Shown: in pieces, positions 44,780 through 56,441 of the stretch | Layout: each line of letters begins with the position of its first letter | Position numbering within the stretch: the stretch's first letter is position 1 | Assembly (NCBI RefSeq): GCF_000485595.1 | Contig: NW_014577282.1 | Location: 631,842 to 695,841 of the forward strand | Direction: 5' to 3' | Length of the DNA: 64,000 nucleotides | From: Priapulus caudatus | Lineage: Eukaryota; Priapulida; Priapulimorpha; Priapulimorphida; Priapulidae | Notes under the pieces: generated by a model | Databases searched by the model: none | Seen by the model: the letters and a program-made list of their open reading frames with translations, nothing else | What the model was told of the DNA's origin: nothing | Translations under genes and position numbers: made by a program

Positions 44780-44840
44780 TTTAAGCACGCATGAATCTGC
44801 TGCGTGCAGATCACCGACTACCGCTACATCTTCAGCGCCA

Positions 44841-45368
44841 ATGTGTGGTGTTAAAGTCGGCTCACTCTCACTCACGGCCCTCATTGATACTGGTAGCGAT
44901 TGTACGCTTATCGATTTTGCTGCATGGCTCCACTTTCCCCCGCACATACGGACAGCTGCTAGTTTCAACGCTGTCTGCGCATCAGACGCCATGCTTCTTT
45001 CTGTCACAGGCGATAAGCTACACCTTGTAGGCACCGCCACCTTGCGCATTTTACTGGGACGAGTAACCACCCTCCATACGTGCTACGTAGTACAGGATTT
45101 AAGACAACAGTTCATAATAGGAGCTGACTTTCTATCGGCTAACCGAGTAAATATCGATTTCGACAGAGGAGTGCTCGCACTAGGTAATAGTGTCGTCACC
45201 TTAAAGCTTCGTCAAGGTAGACGACTTCTCCCCACCGCTCAACTCGCTTTCATTCACTGTCCGACCGTGTTGCCCCCTCATTCGGGCCAACAGTGTTTCT
45301 GTCGCGTCCCCCGCCATTTCTGCCCGGGTACGCTACTCTTCGTTCAAGGATCTCCAGCCTTTAAATAG
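44841..45368 (+). pseudogene. retropepsin of the errantivirus-like element
   Basis: 175 residues with ALIDTGSDCTLID, the aspartic protease active site, and later FIIGADFL, the second conserved retropepsin block (I-I-G-x-D-F-L). In the family it matures the polyprotein in virus-like particles. The open frame is intact here, but upstream gag is missing and a stop follows at 45366. Confidence 0.85.
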
Positions 45369-45764
45369 TTTCGTGGTAATCCCCACCTAATCTTATTGCC
45401 GTCTCTAGTCGAAATCACAGCGCAGCACACAATTCTTTGCCGGCTAGAAAATCGCTCCGATCGCGATCTCGTTACCTCGTAATGCCGTTGTGGCAATAGT
45501 TGAAGCCACCACCCCTCCCTACATACAGGTTATTACGTCCACGCCTAACGAGGTCAGTGTATTAGCACACGATGGTGCAACCCCGCCCTTTGATTATAAT
45601 TCACTCGTGGACCACGTTCAGGATTCTCGCCATCGCTTCTAAAATGTTTACGCCAGCATGAAAGCTCATTTGCGCATACAGATGCTCAACTAGGGTGTAG
45701 GCACCTCTGCGAATTCCAGATTCATACCAGAGATGCACGACCGTTTAAAAAAAGGCCCTACCAT

Positions 45765-46420
45765 ATGGCTTCAGAGCAACAAGTCATTATTCAACAACAG
45801 GTTGACAAACTGATGGAGAATGGGATAATTTGCCCATCCATGTCACCTTGGTCATCCGACGTACTTTTGGTTAATAAAAAAACTGGCGAGTATCGAATGT
45901 GTGTCGACTATCGACGATTAAACTCAGTTACTGTAGGGGACACTTACCCTCTGACCCTCATTGAAGGTGTGCTACAAACAATAGGAAAAGCTACAATATT
46001 TACTACCCTCAACCTCAAGAGTGGTTACCATCAAATCATTTTAGCGGAGAACGATGTTCCAAAGACTTGTTAACGCCCTCAGGAAGCTACGACAATTTAA
46101 GAACCCCATATGGCCCCAAGAACGCACCCGCCCACTTTCAGCGTATCCTCTATTACGTCCTGCAAGGACTCCGTCGCAAATGTGCGCTCGCCTACATTGA
46201 CGATGTCTGTATTTATTCACCGGACTTTGAAACCCACATGTCCGACTTGGCGGAGGTTTTTGCGAGATTCGACGCGGCTAACTTCAAGATGCGCCCCAGT
46301 AAATGTGCGTTTCTTCGCGGTGCAAAATTGGGATGTGGTGGGCAAGCGGTGCAATACACGTCGGGTATGTCGAACGTCCAAGCAGACGCGCTTTCTCGTT
46401 TGCTTCCCGAGTCGTCTATG
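45765..46420 (+). pseudogene. reverse transcriptase, frameshifted and RNase H deleted
   Basis: The first frame (45765-46073) has VDKLMENGIICPSMSPWSSD and YRMCVDYRRLN with TTLNLKSGYHQI; the second (46067 on) has LRTPYGPKNAPAHFQRIL and the catalytic YIDDVCIYS. Soon after ..KCAFLRGAKLG the sequence jumps to YTSGMSNVQADALSRLLPES, which normally follows RNase H. The connection and RNase H are therefore deleted in frame. Confidence 0.88.
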
Positions 46421-46769
46421 CCCATGACACCCCATGACTCATTAATCATGCCCACCACCTCATCGTCGCTCAGCGGTATGGCCTCACAACCCATTTACCA
46501 AGTGGTACCGCCTTCGCCTACCGGTGAGGCCTCACAACCCTCGCGAGGGGTAGGCTTCATTATGCTCCATCACAACCCTCCTCACCCTGACTCGCTACCA
46601 GACCCTAACCTGACACTCCCTCCCACCATCCCCGCCACTGACACTGAGCTCGCTGCCTTGCAGCAGGCCAATCTGCTTCTTGCCAACATCATACACACAC
46701 TCATACACAACCCTGACGAAACTTCCATATGCGAGGCTAAGCTCGTTGAATCTCTTGGTTAACAACTTG

Positions 46770-47930
46770 CTTTTTCATGTGCCGACTCGCGCGCAGGATG
46801 TTCACACTGCGCCCCAATTGGTAATCCCCCATATTCTCGTACCTGCTGTGCTCCCTTTGTTCCACGATCATGCATATGGTGGACACCTGGGTTTGAACAA
46901 AATTTATAGTAAACTCTCCCAGCGATATTTCTGGCCCCACATGTTCACCGACGCTTACCACTACTTCAAATCATGCGTCGTGTGTAATTGTCGAAAACTA
47001 CAACGAGTTCGTGCCCCCCTACACCATGCTCCGACACCCAGACACTCAGGAGATGTGGTCGCCATCGATGTTATGGGTCCACACCCCTGCACAAACTCAG
47101 GCAATCGTTACATGCTCACATTTTTGGTCCTTTACACTTCATGGCCTGAAGCATATCCAATGCCCGATAAAAGCGCTGCTACGGTAGCACGCATTATCGT
47201 CGACGAATTCATTCCTCGTCACTCATGCCCTTGATCCATCTTAACCGATAATGGAGTCAAATTTATTAACGAGCTCCTGACACGACTCACCACATCGCTT
47301 GGGATCACTCACATTAAAGTTTCCCCTTATCACCCTGAGTCCAACGGACAATGCAAACGCTTTCATCGCACGCTTGCCAATATGCTCGTGTGCTACATTA
47401 ATCGGGATCATACAGATTGGGATACAAAGATCAACTCGGTCTTATTCGCATATCGTACAGCCGTCAATGAATCATCACAATTCACCCCTTCTTCCTGGCG
47501 TACGGTAGAGACGCAGTGCTACCACTTGACACGCTACTGTGGCCCCGACGATTGTCATACGCTGACGATCCAGTAACTCACTCTACTAAACGCTTGCACC
47601 GAGCATTTGTTGCGATACAGCGTAACACTAAAGTGGCACGAGCGCGTAATAAACGTCTTTATGACAGGCGTGCAAAGGTCCAATCTTTTGACATTGGGGA
47701 CCCAGTCTATTTTTTTAATCCCACGTTGTCGGCTAATCAGACGCCGAAATTCGCGTCACAATTGCAGCCTTACTATACCGTGGTCGAGAAAATCTCTCCA
47801 CTGCGACTTCGCATTAAGGCACAAGGCCAGACACGTACTCGCGATGTATACGTGAGTAACCTTCGACCCGCATACCCATTCTTGGCATGGGACGAGCCTA
47901 GAACCGTGCTTACGGGTTGAGACGGCCCAC
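46770..47930 (+). pseudogene. integrase of the errantivirus-like element
   Basis: HHCC zinc finger: H..HAYGGHLGLNKIY.. then CVVCNC near 46865-46990. The first catalytic Asp is in AIDVMGPHP at about 47060. A stop lies at 47233, then ILTDNG holds the second Asp at about 47250. In SNGQCKRFHRTL (47340-47375) a Lys stands where the family has the catalytic Glu. The C-terminal part continues to about 47920 with a basic GDPVYFFNP..-type block. It is inactive by stop, frameshift and loss of Glu. Confidence 0.88.
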
Positions 47931-48148
47931 CCCGACGACCAATGTGTCACGCGACGCTGGTTGACACAGGGCCCCTTTCGTCGCCCCCCACGATGACACG
48001 CATGCACCCAGTGTGGCTAGCACGCCAAGCACTGATAGCTGGGATTATGTTAGCTGATATGCAGAAGATTTGTTACCACTCGCACAAATTAGCCGATTGA
48101 GCTAAGGTGCGAAATACACAACCTTTATTTTATGGGCCACTCCTCTGT

Positions 48149-50925
48149 TTCAGGACGATGTTCCCCGCCCTGCTCGTATTTGCCTCGGCGATCCTACCCG
48201 TCTCGCAAGCTACTGATGTCCGAAGACCCACGATGGGAATATTTTTTAACCCGAGAGGTCACATCTCGGTCACACAGAGTACCTGGGGCATAGGCTTTAC
48301 CCTCAACTTCACTTCGATCCTGACTTATCTGCACTCGTTGCACAAGGATGTGCGCAAGATGTATAGACAACAGCCAGCAGCAGCACCGCGCTCCCCTTCC
48401 CCCTCCCCCGACGATTAATACTTCACAATCATATCCGTTGTGCAAGCCCACATGGCGTGGTTCCGCCAACGTTTACAGTCACTTAACCTCCGATTAACAG
48501 ACTTGCACTCGTTGCACTTGTTGCGAGAAACGCGCTATAGCTAGTGGTCTTGGTAAAATTGTAACGTGTGTTTTACACATGTTCATTGGATTAGTTGAGT
48601 GGAGATAGACTGGTAGTTGTTTTAGCCATATAGTCCAGCTAGACAGCGTCGCTCAACCAGATGGGCGGCATTGATGTTACAGGCAGTTGGGTAAGCGGGT
48701 TCTAGGTTAGGCAGTTTCTAGGGTGATTGTGAAATGAGGGGAACGGTTGGAGCTGGAGAGAACGGGGTGACATGTGCGCTCAATATGTATGTTTTGGGCG
48801 AATATATAGGGGGAGAATGAATAGGAAAGGATGGGAGATTCTGGGGCTGGTCGCGAGAGTACGCGCACGTGCGTCCGCGCGTGTGTGCGGGTCTTTGTCT
48901 GTTTGTGCGATTGTCCGATGAGATGGCTACACAGTGTACGATATTAAAAGTTATACAGTTTACCACACAAGTTCTGGATTTGGATCTTCTTCATCATTTC
49001 GACATCAACGCGCATTCCAACGTTACAAAATCACTAAATTTTTATTCGGTACAGCTACTGACGACGACATTGAGCAACTGCAACGCCAGTTGTCCGCATT
49101 GGGTACGACACAAGAACGAATTTTGACAGTAATCAACGAATCCCTAACCATCATAAAATATACTCGCATTCAAACAGAGATGAATACGGAGGTGCTGCCG
49201 CATGTGATTTCCCATGCCCGTGACTTGACCTCAAGTGTGCGCACACTAATGTTTAAAGTAACGGCCTTCCAGGCATCCGTTGCACGGGAATTCATTGCAA
49301 TTACACACCTCCAGTTATCCCTTTCTAGTTTGACTGTAGCATTCGATAATGTTCAAACCATACTTGACACTACGATACACGCCTCCTCCGTTTTGTTAAC
49401 GGGTCGTTTGCCCTCTACACTCTTACCCCTCCATTAGTGGCGTGAAGTGTTACTTACTATTAAAAGCTTGCTGCCCCCTACATTAGCTATGCCACATAGC
49501 CCCCATGCTGACTTGTTTTATTACTATAACCTTATAGAGGCTATAGTAGTCCCTGTGGACATGGGACTCCACGTAATCGCGTTCTTACCTTTAACATACA
49601 ATGAGATGACGTTCCAGATGTATCAAATTTTGACACCGCCAGTATTTCTCGGTATCTCCACTGCAGCCGCATACTTTCAAATTTCTCAAAATTTCATTAG
49701 TGTCTCACTCGACCATACTAATTACGTGACTAATTACGAGTTTGCCGTACGTTCATGTTTACGCAAGCATCAACAAGTCTGCGATGTTAGATCTCCCATT
49801 TACCCAATGTCCACAGCAACCACGTGCCCTGTCGCGCTATTTCTAAATGATACTGCTCTTATTTCAACATTATGTACAATGCGTGTCACGTTTTACGCAC
49901 GTCCAACGCCGCGCGCCACCTACCTCGTTGACGGTAGCTGGCTAATCTCTACACCTCATCCATTACGTTTGGCCATCTCGTGCCAGTCACACCCTACAGC
50001 CCAAGTAACGACTAAAGAGTTTCTCGTACAACAACAACAGACAGTTACACTCCATTCTAGATGTAAAGCCGAGTCCAAGCATTTTACCCTGCCATCATAC
50101 TTCCACCATGAAACTACTGTCGATGTGCAGATCGAACTACCCACCCTCGACCGCCTGTTTTACCATACGGTCCCTACGATATGGTCGGACATGTATGATG
50201 CCAAACGTCTGTCCACCGCTAACTCGGAAGACCTAATCCCACCAGAAGTAGTACCTCCTAGCTCATATGCACATACTGACCTTGATGTCGCATACGCCGA
50301 TTTAGTTACTGCTGTCAAGCACAGTAAACGCCTGCCATCAACGGCATATACCGAGGTAGGCAGCTTAGATATTGCGGCTGCCACACATCATTCCGTAATG
50401 TATATCGCTCTCACATCCCTGTTGCTCACCGTTATAGTCATCGCAACATATTACTACTGTTGTCGCTGCCGCCACCCTCACCGCCCTGAGCACCAGCCCC
50501 AACCCAGTACAGCCGATCTTTCCCCACCTCCTCTCCGACGTACACGAATAGAAAGTTACCCACCCACCCCCACTACGACCAGACCTCGTTCGCTATTTTC
50601 CGGCATGCCACTAACAATTCTTGAGCCCCAACTGCGAATGGGTTCCTTCGACCCTATAACACCCACCTTCCAGTCCAACGACCATGGCCTCCCAGGCCCG
50701 ACCCTTCTTGCCAATACCCCACCACCCACCTCTGTAATGGTACGATCCCCTCCTAATGCAAATATCACACAAATACTTTCCGACACGACCCCCAACTCCC
50801 CAACCCCTAAGGATTCCATACTCACTCCAATACTGCACTGGCATATCTCTCTACGGCCCCGCCCAGCGCGCCGTTCTATGCCCACACCAGCCCCCTGCCG
50901 AATCGCACCACCTCGCGTCATCTAG
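48149..50925 (+). pseudogene. envelope-like gene (baculovirus F/errantivirus-type), broken
   Basis: Three frames. 48149-48418 begins with a signal-peptide-like MFPALLVFASAILPVSQA. 48868-49437 contains a KFLFGTATDDDIEQL block like the fusion-subunit start of F-type and errantivirus envelopes, then a long helical stretch. 49447-50925 (492 residues) has many Cys and possible glycosylation sites, one membrane segment at residues 318-338 (..LTSLLLTVIVIATYYYCC..) and a long Pro-rich cytoplasmic tail. In the family it is a membrane fusion glycoprotein. A 450-bp unexplained stretch (48419-48867) and frame changes break it. Confidence 0.7.
49447..50925 (+). CDS. longest intact envelope-like frame (C-terminal part)
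   Basis: This 492-residue frame is the largest open frame in the window. It carries the transmembrane segment and cytoplasmic tail of the envelope-like protein and follows the 48868-49437 frame after a single stop. Conservation of such a long frame suggests recent activity. Alone it would lack the signal peptide and the fusion-peptide region. Confidence 0.6.
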   Translation: MLLTIKSLLPPTLAMPHSPHADLFYYYNLIEAIVVPVDMGLHVIAFLPLTYNEMTFQMYQILTPPVFLGISTAAAYFQISQNFISVSLDHTNYVTNYEFAVRSCLRKHQQVCDVRSPIYPMSTATTCPVALFLNDTALISTLCTMRVTFYARPTPRATYLVDGSWLISTPHPLRLAISCQSHPTAQVTTKEFLVQQQQTVTLHSRCKAESKHFTLPSYFHHETTVDVQIELPTLDRLFYHTVPTIWSDMYDAKRLSTANSEDLIPPEVVPPSSYAHTDLDVAYADLVTAVKHSKRLPSTAYTEVGSLDIAAATHHSVMYIALTSLLLTVIVIATYYYCCRCRHPHRPEHQPQPSTADLSPPPLRRTRIESYPPTPTTTRPRSLFSGMPLTILEPQLRMGSFDPITPTFQSNDHGLPGPTLLANTPPPTSVMVRSPPNANITQILSDTTPNSPTPKDSILTPILHWHISLRPRPARRSMPTPAPCRIAPPRVI

Positions 50926-50929
50926 CTTC

Positions 50930-51320
50930 CTCTCGGATGTTAAGCTAGAGTCATTCGATTAGCGATATGCATCGCCATTCTATTATACACCCTAGCACTT
51001 TATGAGTGGCCCATTATTTAATCAATACCGGCTTAAGGATAGTTTTACAGCCCCGACGACGTGCAGCGAGTGCACCGCTAGCACTAGTCTTGTTCATTAG
51101 TAAAGATAATCGTATTAGCATGTTCGTAAAGCGCACTATAAGTAACACGCGCTTCATTTAAATGCATATATTTGTCAGACGCCGTTTAAAGCGGCCTATT
51201 TGTAACTCCGCTTATTCCGCAGCTAATATGCGACCGCGTTCTATAATTTGTCCAGCGCCACTATATCACTAACCGGGCAGTCATTTTATATACTGTCCCG
51301 GCTATGACACTGTGCCACGT
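50930..51320. other. element interior with no feature seen
   Basis: AT-rich stretch between the env frame and the GC-rich repetitive region, with no open frame of note. Confidence 0.4.
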
Positions 51321-51334
51321 GTTATGATTGCCAC

Positions 51335-51926
51335 TTGAACATTGTCAGGAACCCTCCAACAACAAGCAAGGCGGGCGACAACCCGATGAACGGCAACCAC
51401 CAGCGCGGTCGTCTCTGTGGATGCACGCCAGCACCGTCTGTGCCTGCACCCTCTGCGCCGGCGCCGCCTGCACCTGCACTGCCGGCGCTGAGGCCGCCCG
51501 CGCCTGCGCCGCCTGCGCTGAGGCCGCCCGTGCCTACGCCTGCACTGGGGCCGCCTGCACCTGCGCCGCCTGTGCCGTTGGCGCCGTCTATGACAGAGCG
51601 GCCTATGCCAGCGCCGTTTGTGCCTGCGCCGAAAGTGCGCTCACCGCCCCGCCGCACGCCCAGTTCATCGGCACGGCAATGCCGCGCCAGCCGTACGTGG
51701 AGCCAGACTCGTTCATCGGCCATCGCCATTCCCACAAAGGGAGTACGTCGGCTCCTTTGTCGGTTCGGGCACCAACGCCGACCCAACGATGTACGAATTC
51801 CAAGTCGGCGAGGAGGACGACCCAGCGCACACCACGTAACCCGGAACATATACATCAAATGGCGCAAACGCTGGCCGCAGCGGCCATAATGGCCGCTATG
51901 TCGCAGACGCCCCCCCAACAGACATG
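51335..51926. other. GC-rich repetitive ORF region of unknown role
   Basis: Between env and the 3' LTR, about 240 bp of gcctgcgcc/gcgccg repeats leave several frames open at once. The plus frames give Pro/Ala- or Ala/Cys-rich peptides; the minus frame gives Gly/Ala-rich sequence. Downstream, plus-strand frames read QFIGTAMPRQPYVEPDSFIG and a MAQTLAAAAIMAAMS-like end. It may be a diverged accessory or gag-like segment, or chance. Confidence 0.3.
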
Positions 51927-51966
51927 AGGAGGAAGGCGACCGCTGAAGCATCAGCGTCATGAACAT

Positions 51967-52367
51967 TATAAATGTCTATTAATGGCAGTGTTAGCTAGAA
52001 TTTATTAGATGTCGTCTGATCGCGTGTAGAGTTTAGTGCCTTATGCCTCTAGAAAATTTATGCCTCCGCGATCGCGTGTAATTTGTAGATATTAGCTGTA
52101 GTAGTAAGCCCATTAGGTCCCTTCAGGACATATTTATAACAAGTAGCTCTGTACGGTGTGGTCGACTACCACACCAGTAGACAGTAATTTATTATTGTAT
52201 TGGGATTGTATCAAATATCTCGGATTGTATAATGTAATTATTGTATTGATGCTAGCTCTGACACTATCGGAAGGAGTATGCAGACAAATTCGGCTATAAA
52301 ATTACCATGAACGTAAGGCCAGCCGGGAGGCTGGCATTTCGATGTCCACAGGGTGTACATCGGTTTA
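51967..52367. other. element interior before the polypurine tract
   Basis: Non-coding stretch rich in tattattgtattg repeats (52185-52250), leading to the polypurine tract. Confidence 0.45.
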
Positions 52368-52380
52368 GTGGGGGGAGAAG
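52368..52380 (+). other. polypurine tract of the errantivirus-like element
   Basis: gtggggggagaag lies directly before the 3' LTR start at 52381, the position and composition of a plus-strand primer site. Confidence 0.7.
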
Positions 52381-53332
52381 TCTAACGATGCTCGCTACAA
52401 GGGCGTTACAAGGGCGAGAGTTACTCTCCCCCTCCGCGACGCGAGGCAAACGCCCCGCGTCCCTGACATATCACCTGGTGACGGCCGAGGTATTGCCATC
52501 AAGCGGCGATAGATGCCGAGGTATTGATTGAACAGAGTTGCCCCTAGCAACCAGAGGCAATCAATAGCCGCGTGCAAGCAGGCTGCGCATCCCGCGCCGG
52601 CCGGCTGGAGGATTAACTGCCGGGAGAACCAATCAGTTGCTGCGAGTGTGCTCGGACTGCGGAGTGCCGATAGTCGAACGCGCACGCCGACTGATCAAAG
52701 GGGTTCCCCCGGCGGAAGACTCTAATTAGCCGGTGCGGACGTGCGGTGACTGCGAAATAGTATTGACAGACGTTTTAGAACAGTATTGACAGACTAGTAT
52801 TAGCGAAGTGACGTTCTGGGAGCGGCCAACCGTGTAATTTAGGTTAATTTAGTCCAAGAGGGTCAGATGCAGCAAATGAGGCGTGAAAAGCAATCATCGC
52901 CAACGTCGAGGAACCACATCGAGTGTCGCAGCGCTTCCGCGCCGTTAGGGGTTGCCACCTCCTGGAGGGTGGTGGTACAGAATAGCGAGTCTTTGCCGTT
53001 AGCTGCCGCCACCATCCAGGGGCAATAGTGGCGAGGCCCCGCGTACGCAGCTGCGTGAGACGCCCTGATTGGCGGTGCGGCGCGTGCGTGAGCATGCGCC
53101 GCGGGCGCGCCTTCGGCTATAAAAGCCGGGACCCGAGCAGAATCTGGGATTCTCTCTCGGCAACCAGAGGCAAACGCGACCACAGCCTGTAACATTGTAA
53201 GTTCAAATCTACATTAAACAACGAGTCATGGTAACTAAATGGTCTCTCTTTGTCTATGTCTTTTGGCTATGCATACAACATTAGAATCTGCAACTACGCA
53301 GTTAACGTGGTAACGTAAATCTCTACGTTACA
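52381..53332 (+). repeat. 3' LTR of the errantivirus-like element
   Basis: Starts TCTAACGATG (TG changed to TC) and ends CGTTACA. It matches the 5' LTR with scattered changes, plus a unique insertion around 53000-53045 and the last ~40 bp that the 5' copy lacks. Confidence 0.88.
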
Positions 53333-53336
53333 GAGA

Positions 53337-53707
53337 TACTCTTTCTGATAGGCAGAGATTTGATTCAGGCACATCCTGTGCTAGACCAAAGACTAAGATC
53401 AGGAACCGAGCCTTATGCGCAGAAGTTCAAATTAGGCTGGGTCATAGTTGGCAAGGCTTGTCTCAGCGCCGCCCACCAGCCGGAGGTGGTAACAGCGAAC
53501 AAAACGCACGTTCTCTTCTGAAGCCATGTACTAATGGTTTCAAGATACAAGACAGATCAGGGGTGGGCATAGATGGCGAGGTTTTTCAGAGAACTAGAGA
53601 TGATGATATACTCGGGATGTCGCAAGAGGACAAGGAGTTATTCGGAATGATGGAGGCTGAATTTAGCAAGTCACCAGATGGACACTGGAGTGCTCCACTT
53701 CCTATCC
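53337..53707 (+). pseudogene. BEL/Pao protease region, 3' part, to RT lead-in
   Basis: Continues the 43542-43893 coding: LFLIGRDLIQAHPVLDQRLR then KFKLGWVIVGKACL.., the typical BEL block after the protease, and later ..MEAEFSKSPDGHWSAPLPIL just before the TTAA insertion at 53712. Stops near 53512 and frame shifts occur. Confidence 0.8.
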
Positions 53708-53711
53708 TTAA

Positions 53712-54561
53712 ACTGGCTACGTCACGAATTTCGAGCACCAGCAAGTAGTATATTTGTGTGTTATTTGTACAAAATAAAATGTATGACAATACAATTAGCG
53801 TTTCTGTTTACTTTTCATGCTTATATACCTTCTTTATACTCCCTAATTTGCCGGTGCATTCCATGTAACCAAACGTTCAACACAACAACAACCGCCATTA
53901 ATTCAAAACTCTTGCGTGGCGCCCAGACGCAGCTAGCTGATATAGCGAACATCTGCGGTAAACGAGGCATTGGCAAAATTATTGTGGCAGCCATGGAAAT
54001 TTCTTGTTAACTTAAGCAGGAGTTTCTCATATAATCGTCTTTCTACTTTTTTCTCCTTCGTTTTCTTTCCGATGCACTGCTCTGCCCACCATAGTTTATC
54101 GTTTAGTTGATCCAGCCTCTGAGCTATCGTGAAGGGGATGTCACAAACATTTTTGTTGGCAGAAATTTAAAAAAACACAAATAACATTTCGCAGTTTTAA
54201 TAATAATTTTTCAAACATAATACACATGAGCATATATTATTTATTTTTCCTATATTGTATATTCTATATAGCTAACACAAATCAAAACAGAAACTGTTTG
54301 GACACCACTTTGTGCACCATACACAAATCACGATGACATCGACCACAGCAACCAGTACAGCAACAGAGAGACGCCAGTACTATGTAAATAGTGTTAGACA
54401 ACACTAATTCAAATCGTCAAGGTTTTTGCAACGTAAAAACATTTTTATCAGGTGAGAGTTTGAGGATATATTTAGTAACGTTAGTACTAACTTTTGATGT
54501 AAAAAAATTACAAATATAAGGTTTCAACTATAAATTTCAGGAGATTCGTGACGTAGACACT
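53712..54561 (+). mobile_element. TTAA element copy 2 (850 bp) inside BEL
   Basis: TTAA lies at 53708-53711 and 54562-54565. The ends are inverted: ACTGGCTACGTCACGAAT and, reverse-complemented, AGTGTCTACGTCACGAAT. About 650 bp match copy 1 at 40079. Removing the element and one TTAA joins the BEL frame from ..PLPILK into ..NRPRLSNNYG. No transposase is recognisable. Confidence 0.9.
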
Positions 54562-56112
54562 TTAAGAACCGTCCTAGATTGTCGAACAATTATGGACAAG
54601 TAAAGCAGCTAATGGAGAACCTGGTCAGAGGGTTGAATAAGGATCCTGCAAAGCAACAACATTGTCGTGACTTCATGAAGTGTCTTCTCTAACAGACACG
54701 CTGAACTAGCCCCACCTATGAAGGAAGGAGAAGAGTGCTGGTACTTGCCAATATTTGGTGTGTACCACCAAAAAGAAGCCGGATAAGATCAGGATAGTAT
54801 TAGACTCCTCGGCTAAGGACCATGGAATGTCTCAGAATGACGTCCTTCTTACAGGCCCTGATCTGACGAACAACCTTGTCGGTGTTCTTCTGCACTGTAG
54901 AAGAACAGATGTTCTTCAACTTCCAAGTAGACCCAGAACACCGGAACTACTTGCGTTTTCTATGGTTTGAAGACAATGATCCATCCAAGCAGCTTGTCGA
55001 GTACCGCATACGTGTGCACGTATTTGGTAATGCACCATCACATGCCATTGCTACACTGGGATTGCGGCAGTCCGCATGTAATCACGTGGAGGGCAAAGTG
55101 CACTGCGACTAAGTGAGTGACTCTGTGCACAACAATTCCTATGTTGATGATAGCCTTGTCTCGTTACCGGATGAGGACTTGGCCGTAAACTTGATGAAAC
55201 AAACGCAAGAAAGATTAAAGCAGGGAGGAAAGTTGCACCTGCACAATATTTCCTCCGATGTCTTGGCTAATTTTCCTCAAGCAGAATTGGCTAAGGATCT
55301 TAGTGAGATGGTTTTTGGTACCGACAGTGCCAATGTTCAGAGAAGTCTAGGCTTGTGCTGGCAAGTAGGCGGGGACACATTTGCCTACCAGGTGTGTGAC
55401 TATGAGAAACCCTACACTAAAAGAGGCATTCTATCTATGGTTAACCCATCGTGTTACCATGTGTTCGACCCCATCGGATTCGTAGCCCCCGTCATATTGG
55501 GTGGCAAACTGTTACTCAGGAATGCTGTTCACGATGGTAGCCTCGATTGGGACGAGCCTTTGCCAGGCAGTCTGAAAGGGGACTGGGAGAATTCGAGAAT
55601 GTCATTAAAGGACCACGAGAAGTTGAAAATACCTAGGGCATACACAGACATCTCTCTATATAGTTGACAGTGTACGCTGAGAGTTGCACGTGTTTTGTGA
55701 CGCGTCAAAAGAAGCAGTAAGCGCTGTAGCCTACCTCAAAGTCTGTGACTTAAATGGATGCTCTCAGCTAGGTTTTAGTATTGGGCAAGTCCAAGCTTGC
55801 ACCCACTCACTGACAAACGATACCTAGACTTGAGCTGTGTGCGGCGGTCCTTGCTACTGAATTAGCAGACTTTATCACTAAAAGTCTGTCAGTGTCATTG
55901 GACACGACATCCGTCTACACTGATAGCTAGGTAGTTCTTGGGTACCTAAACAATGCAACACGCAGGTTCTATGTCTATGTCAGCAACCGGGTAGACAGAA
56001 TACTGAACTCGTCATCAAAGGCTCAATGGATCTATGTACCGACGGACTTAAATCATGAGGATTATGCCACAAGGCCGGTGAATGCATGCACTCTGCAAAA
56101 TAGTTTGTGGTT
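54562..56112 (+). pseudogene. BEL/Pao reverse transcriptase and RNase H
   Basis: Pieces in order are KNRPRLSNNYGQVKQLMENL, HAELAPPMKEGEECWYLPIF, KIRIVLDSSAKDHGMSQNDVLLTGPDLTNNL, then YLRFLWFEDNDPSKQLVEYR, the catalytic SYVDDSLVSLP (about 55140) and ..YHVFDPIGFVAPVILGGKLLLR. The Asp at YVDD is kept. An RNase H-like stretch (55690-56100) has many stops. The Copia insertion at 56113 follows ..LQNSLW. Confidence 0.88.
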
Positions 56113-56327
56113 TGTATGAGGGTCACTCATGACGGAGGAATAAATAGCAAAACACAGGAGAAAAATGACAATTCACTCTCAGATGTCAACCATATTGGGT
56201 AAAGGATTGTGGGTATTTTTATTAGTATACCAATGTCCACCAGGGGGAACCTGATTAGTACAAGAAACATACACCAGTAGTATTTGAGGTCATTATGATT
56301 TACAATCTAGATCTTCTGGATCTAACA
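56113..56327 (-). repeat. Copia 3' LTR
   Basis: 215 bp, with ends TGTTAG/CTCATACA on the minus strand. It matches 59202-59416 with about three differences (for example gaggaat versus gaaggaat and aacctgat versus aaccggat). Confidence 0.95.
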
Positions 56328-56441
56328 CACCCCCATGATCTCAAATTCAGATCCAATATACACATTCGATCCCCAAAGGTAAGATCAATATTGCTGTCGC
56401 CTGCAAAACAAAATAAATAAAAATAACATAACGTTTCAAGC

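Larger units (their letters stand above)
43898..53332 (+). mobile_element. env-bearing Gypsy (errantivirus-like) LTR element, defective
   Basis: The element starts TGTAACG and ends CGTTACA, flanked by GAGA on both sides (43894-43897, 53333-53336). LTRs are 43898-~44779 and 52381-53332. Between them lie protease, RT, integrase and envelope-like frames in Metaviridae order. Gag is absent: the 5' LTR lacks its last ~40 bp and runs almost directly into protease, indicating a deletion. RNase H is also missing. It sits within the BEL protease-RT region and is younger than the BEL. Confidence 0.9.

Noticed and set aside
51322..51966. Minus-strand 214-residue Gly/Ala-rich frame
   Set aside because: It is the mirror of the GC-rich repeat and has no domain; kept only as part of an uncertain region.
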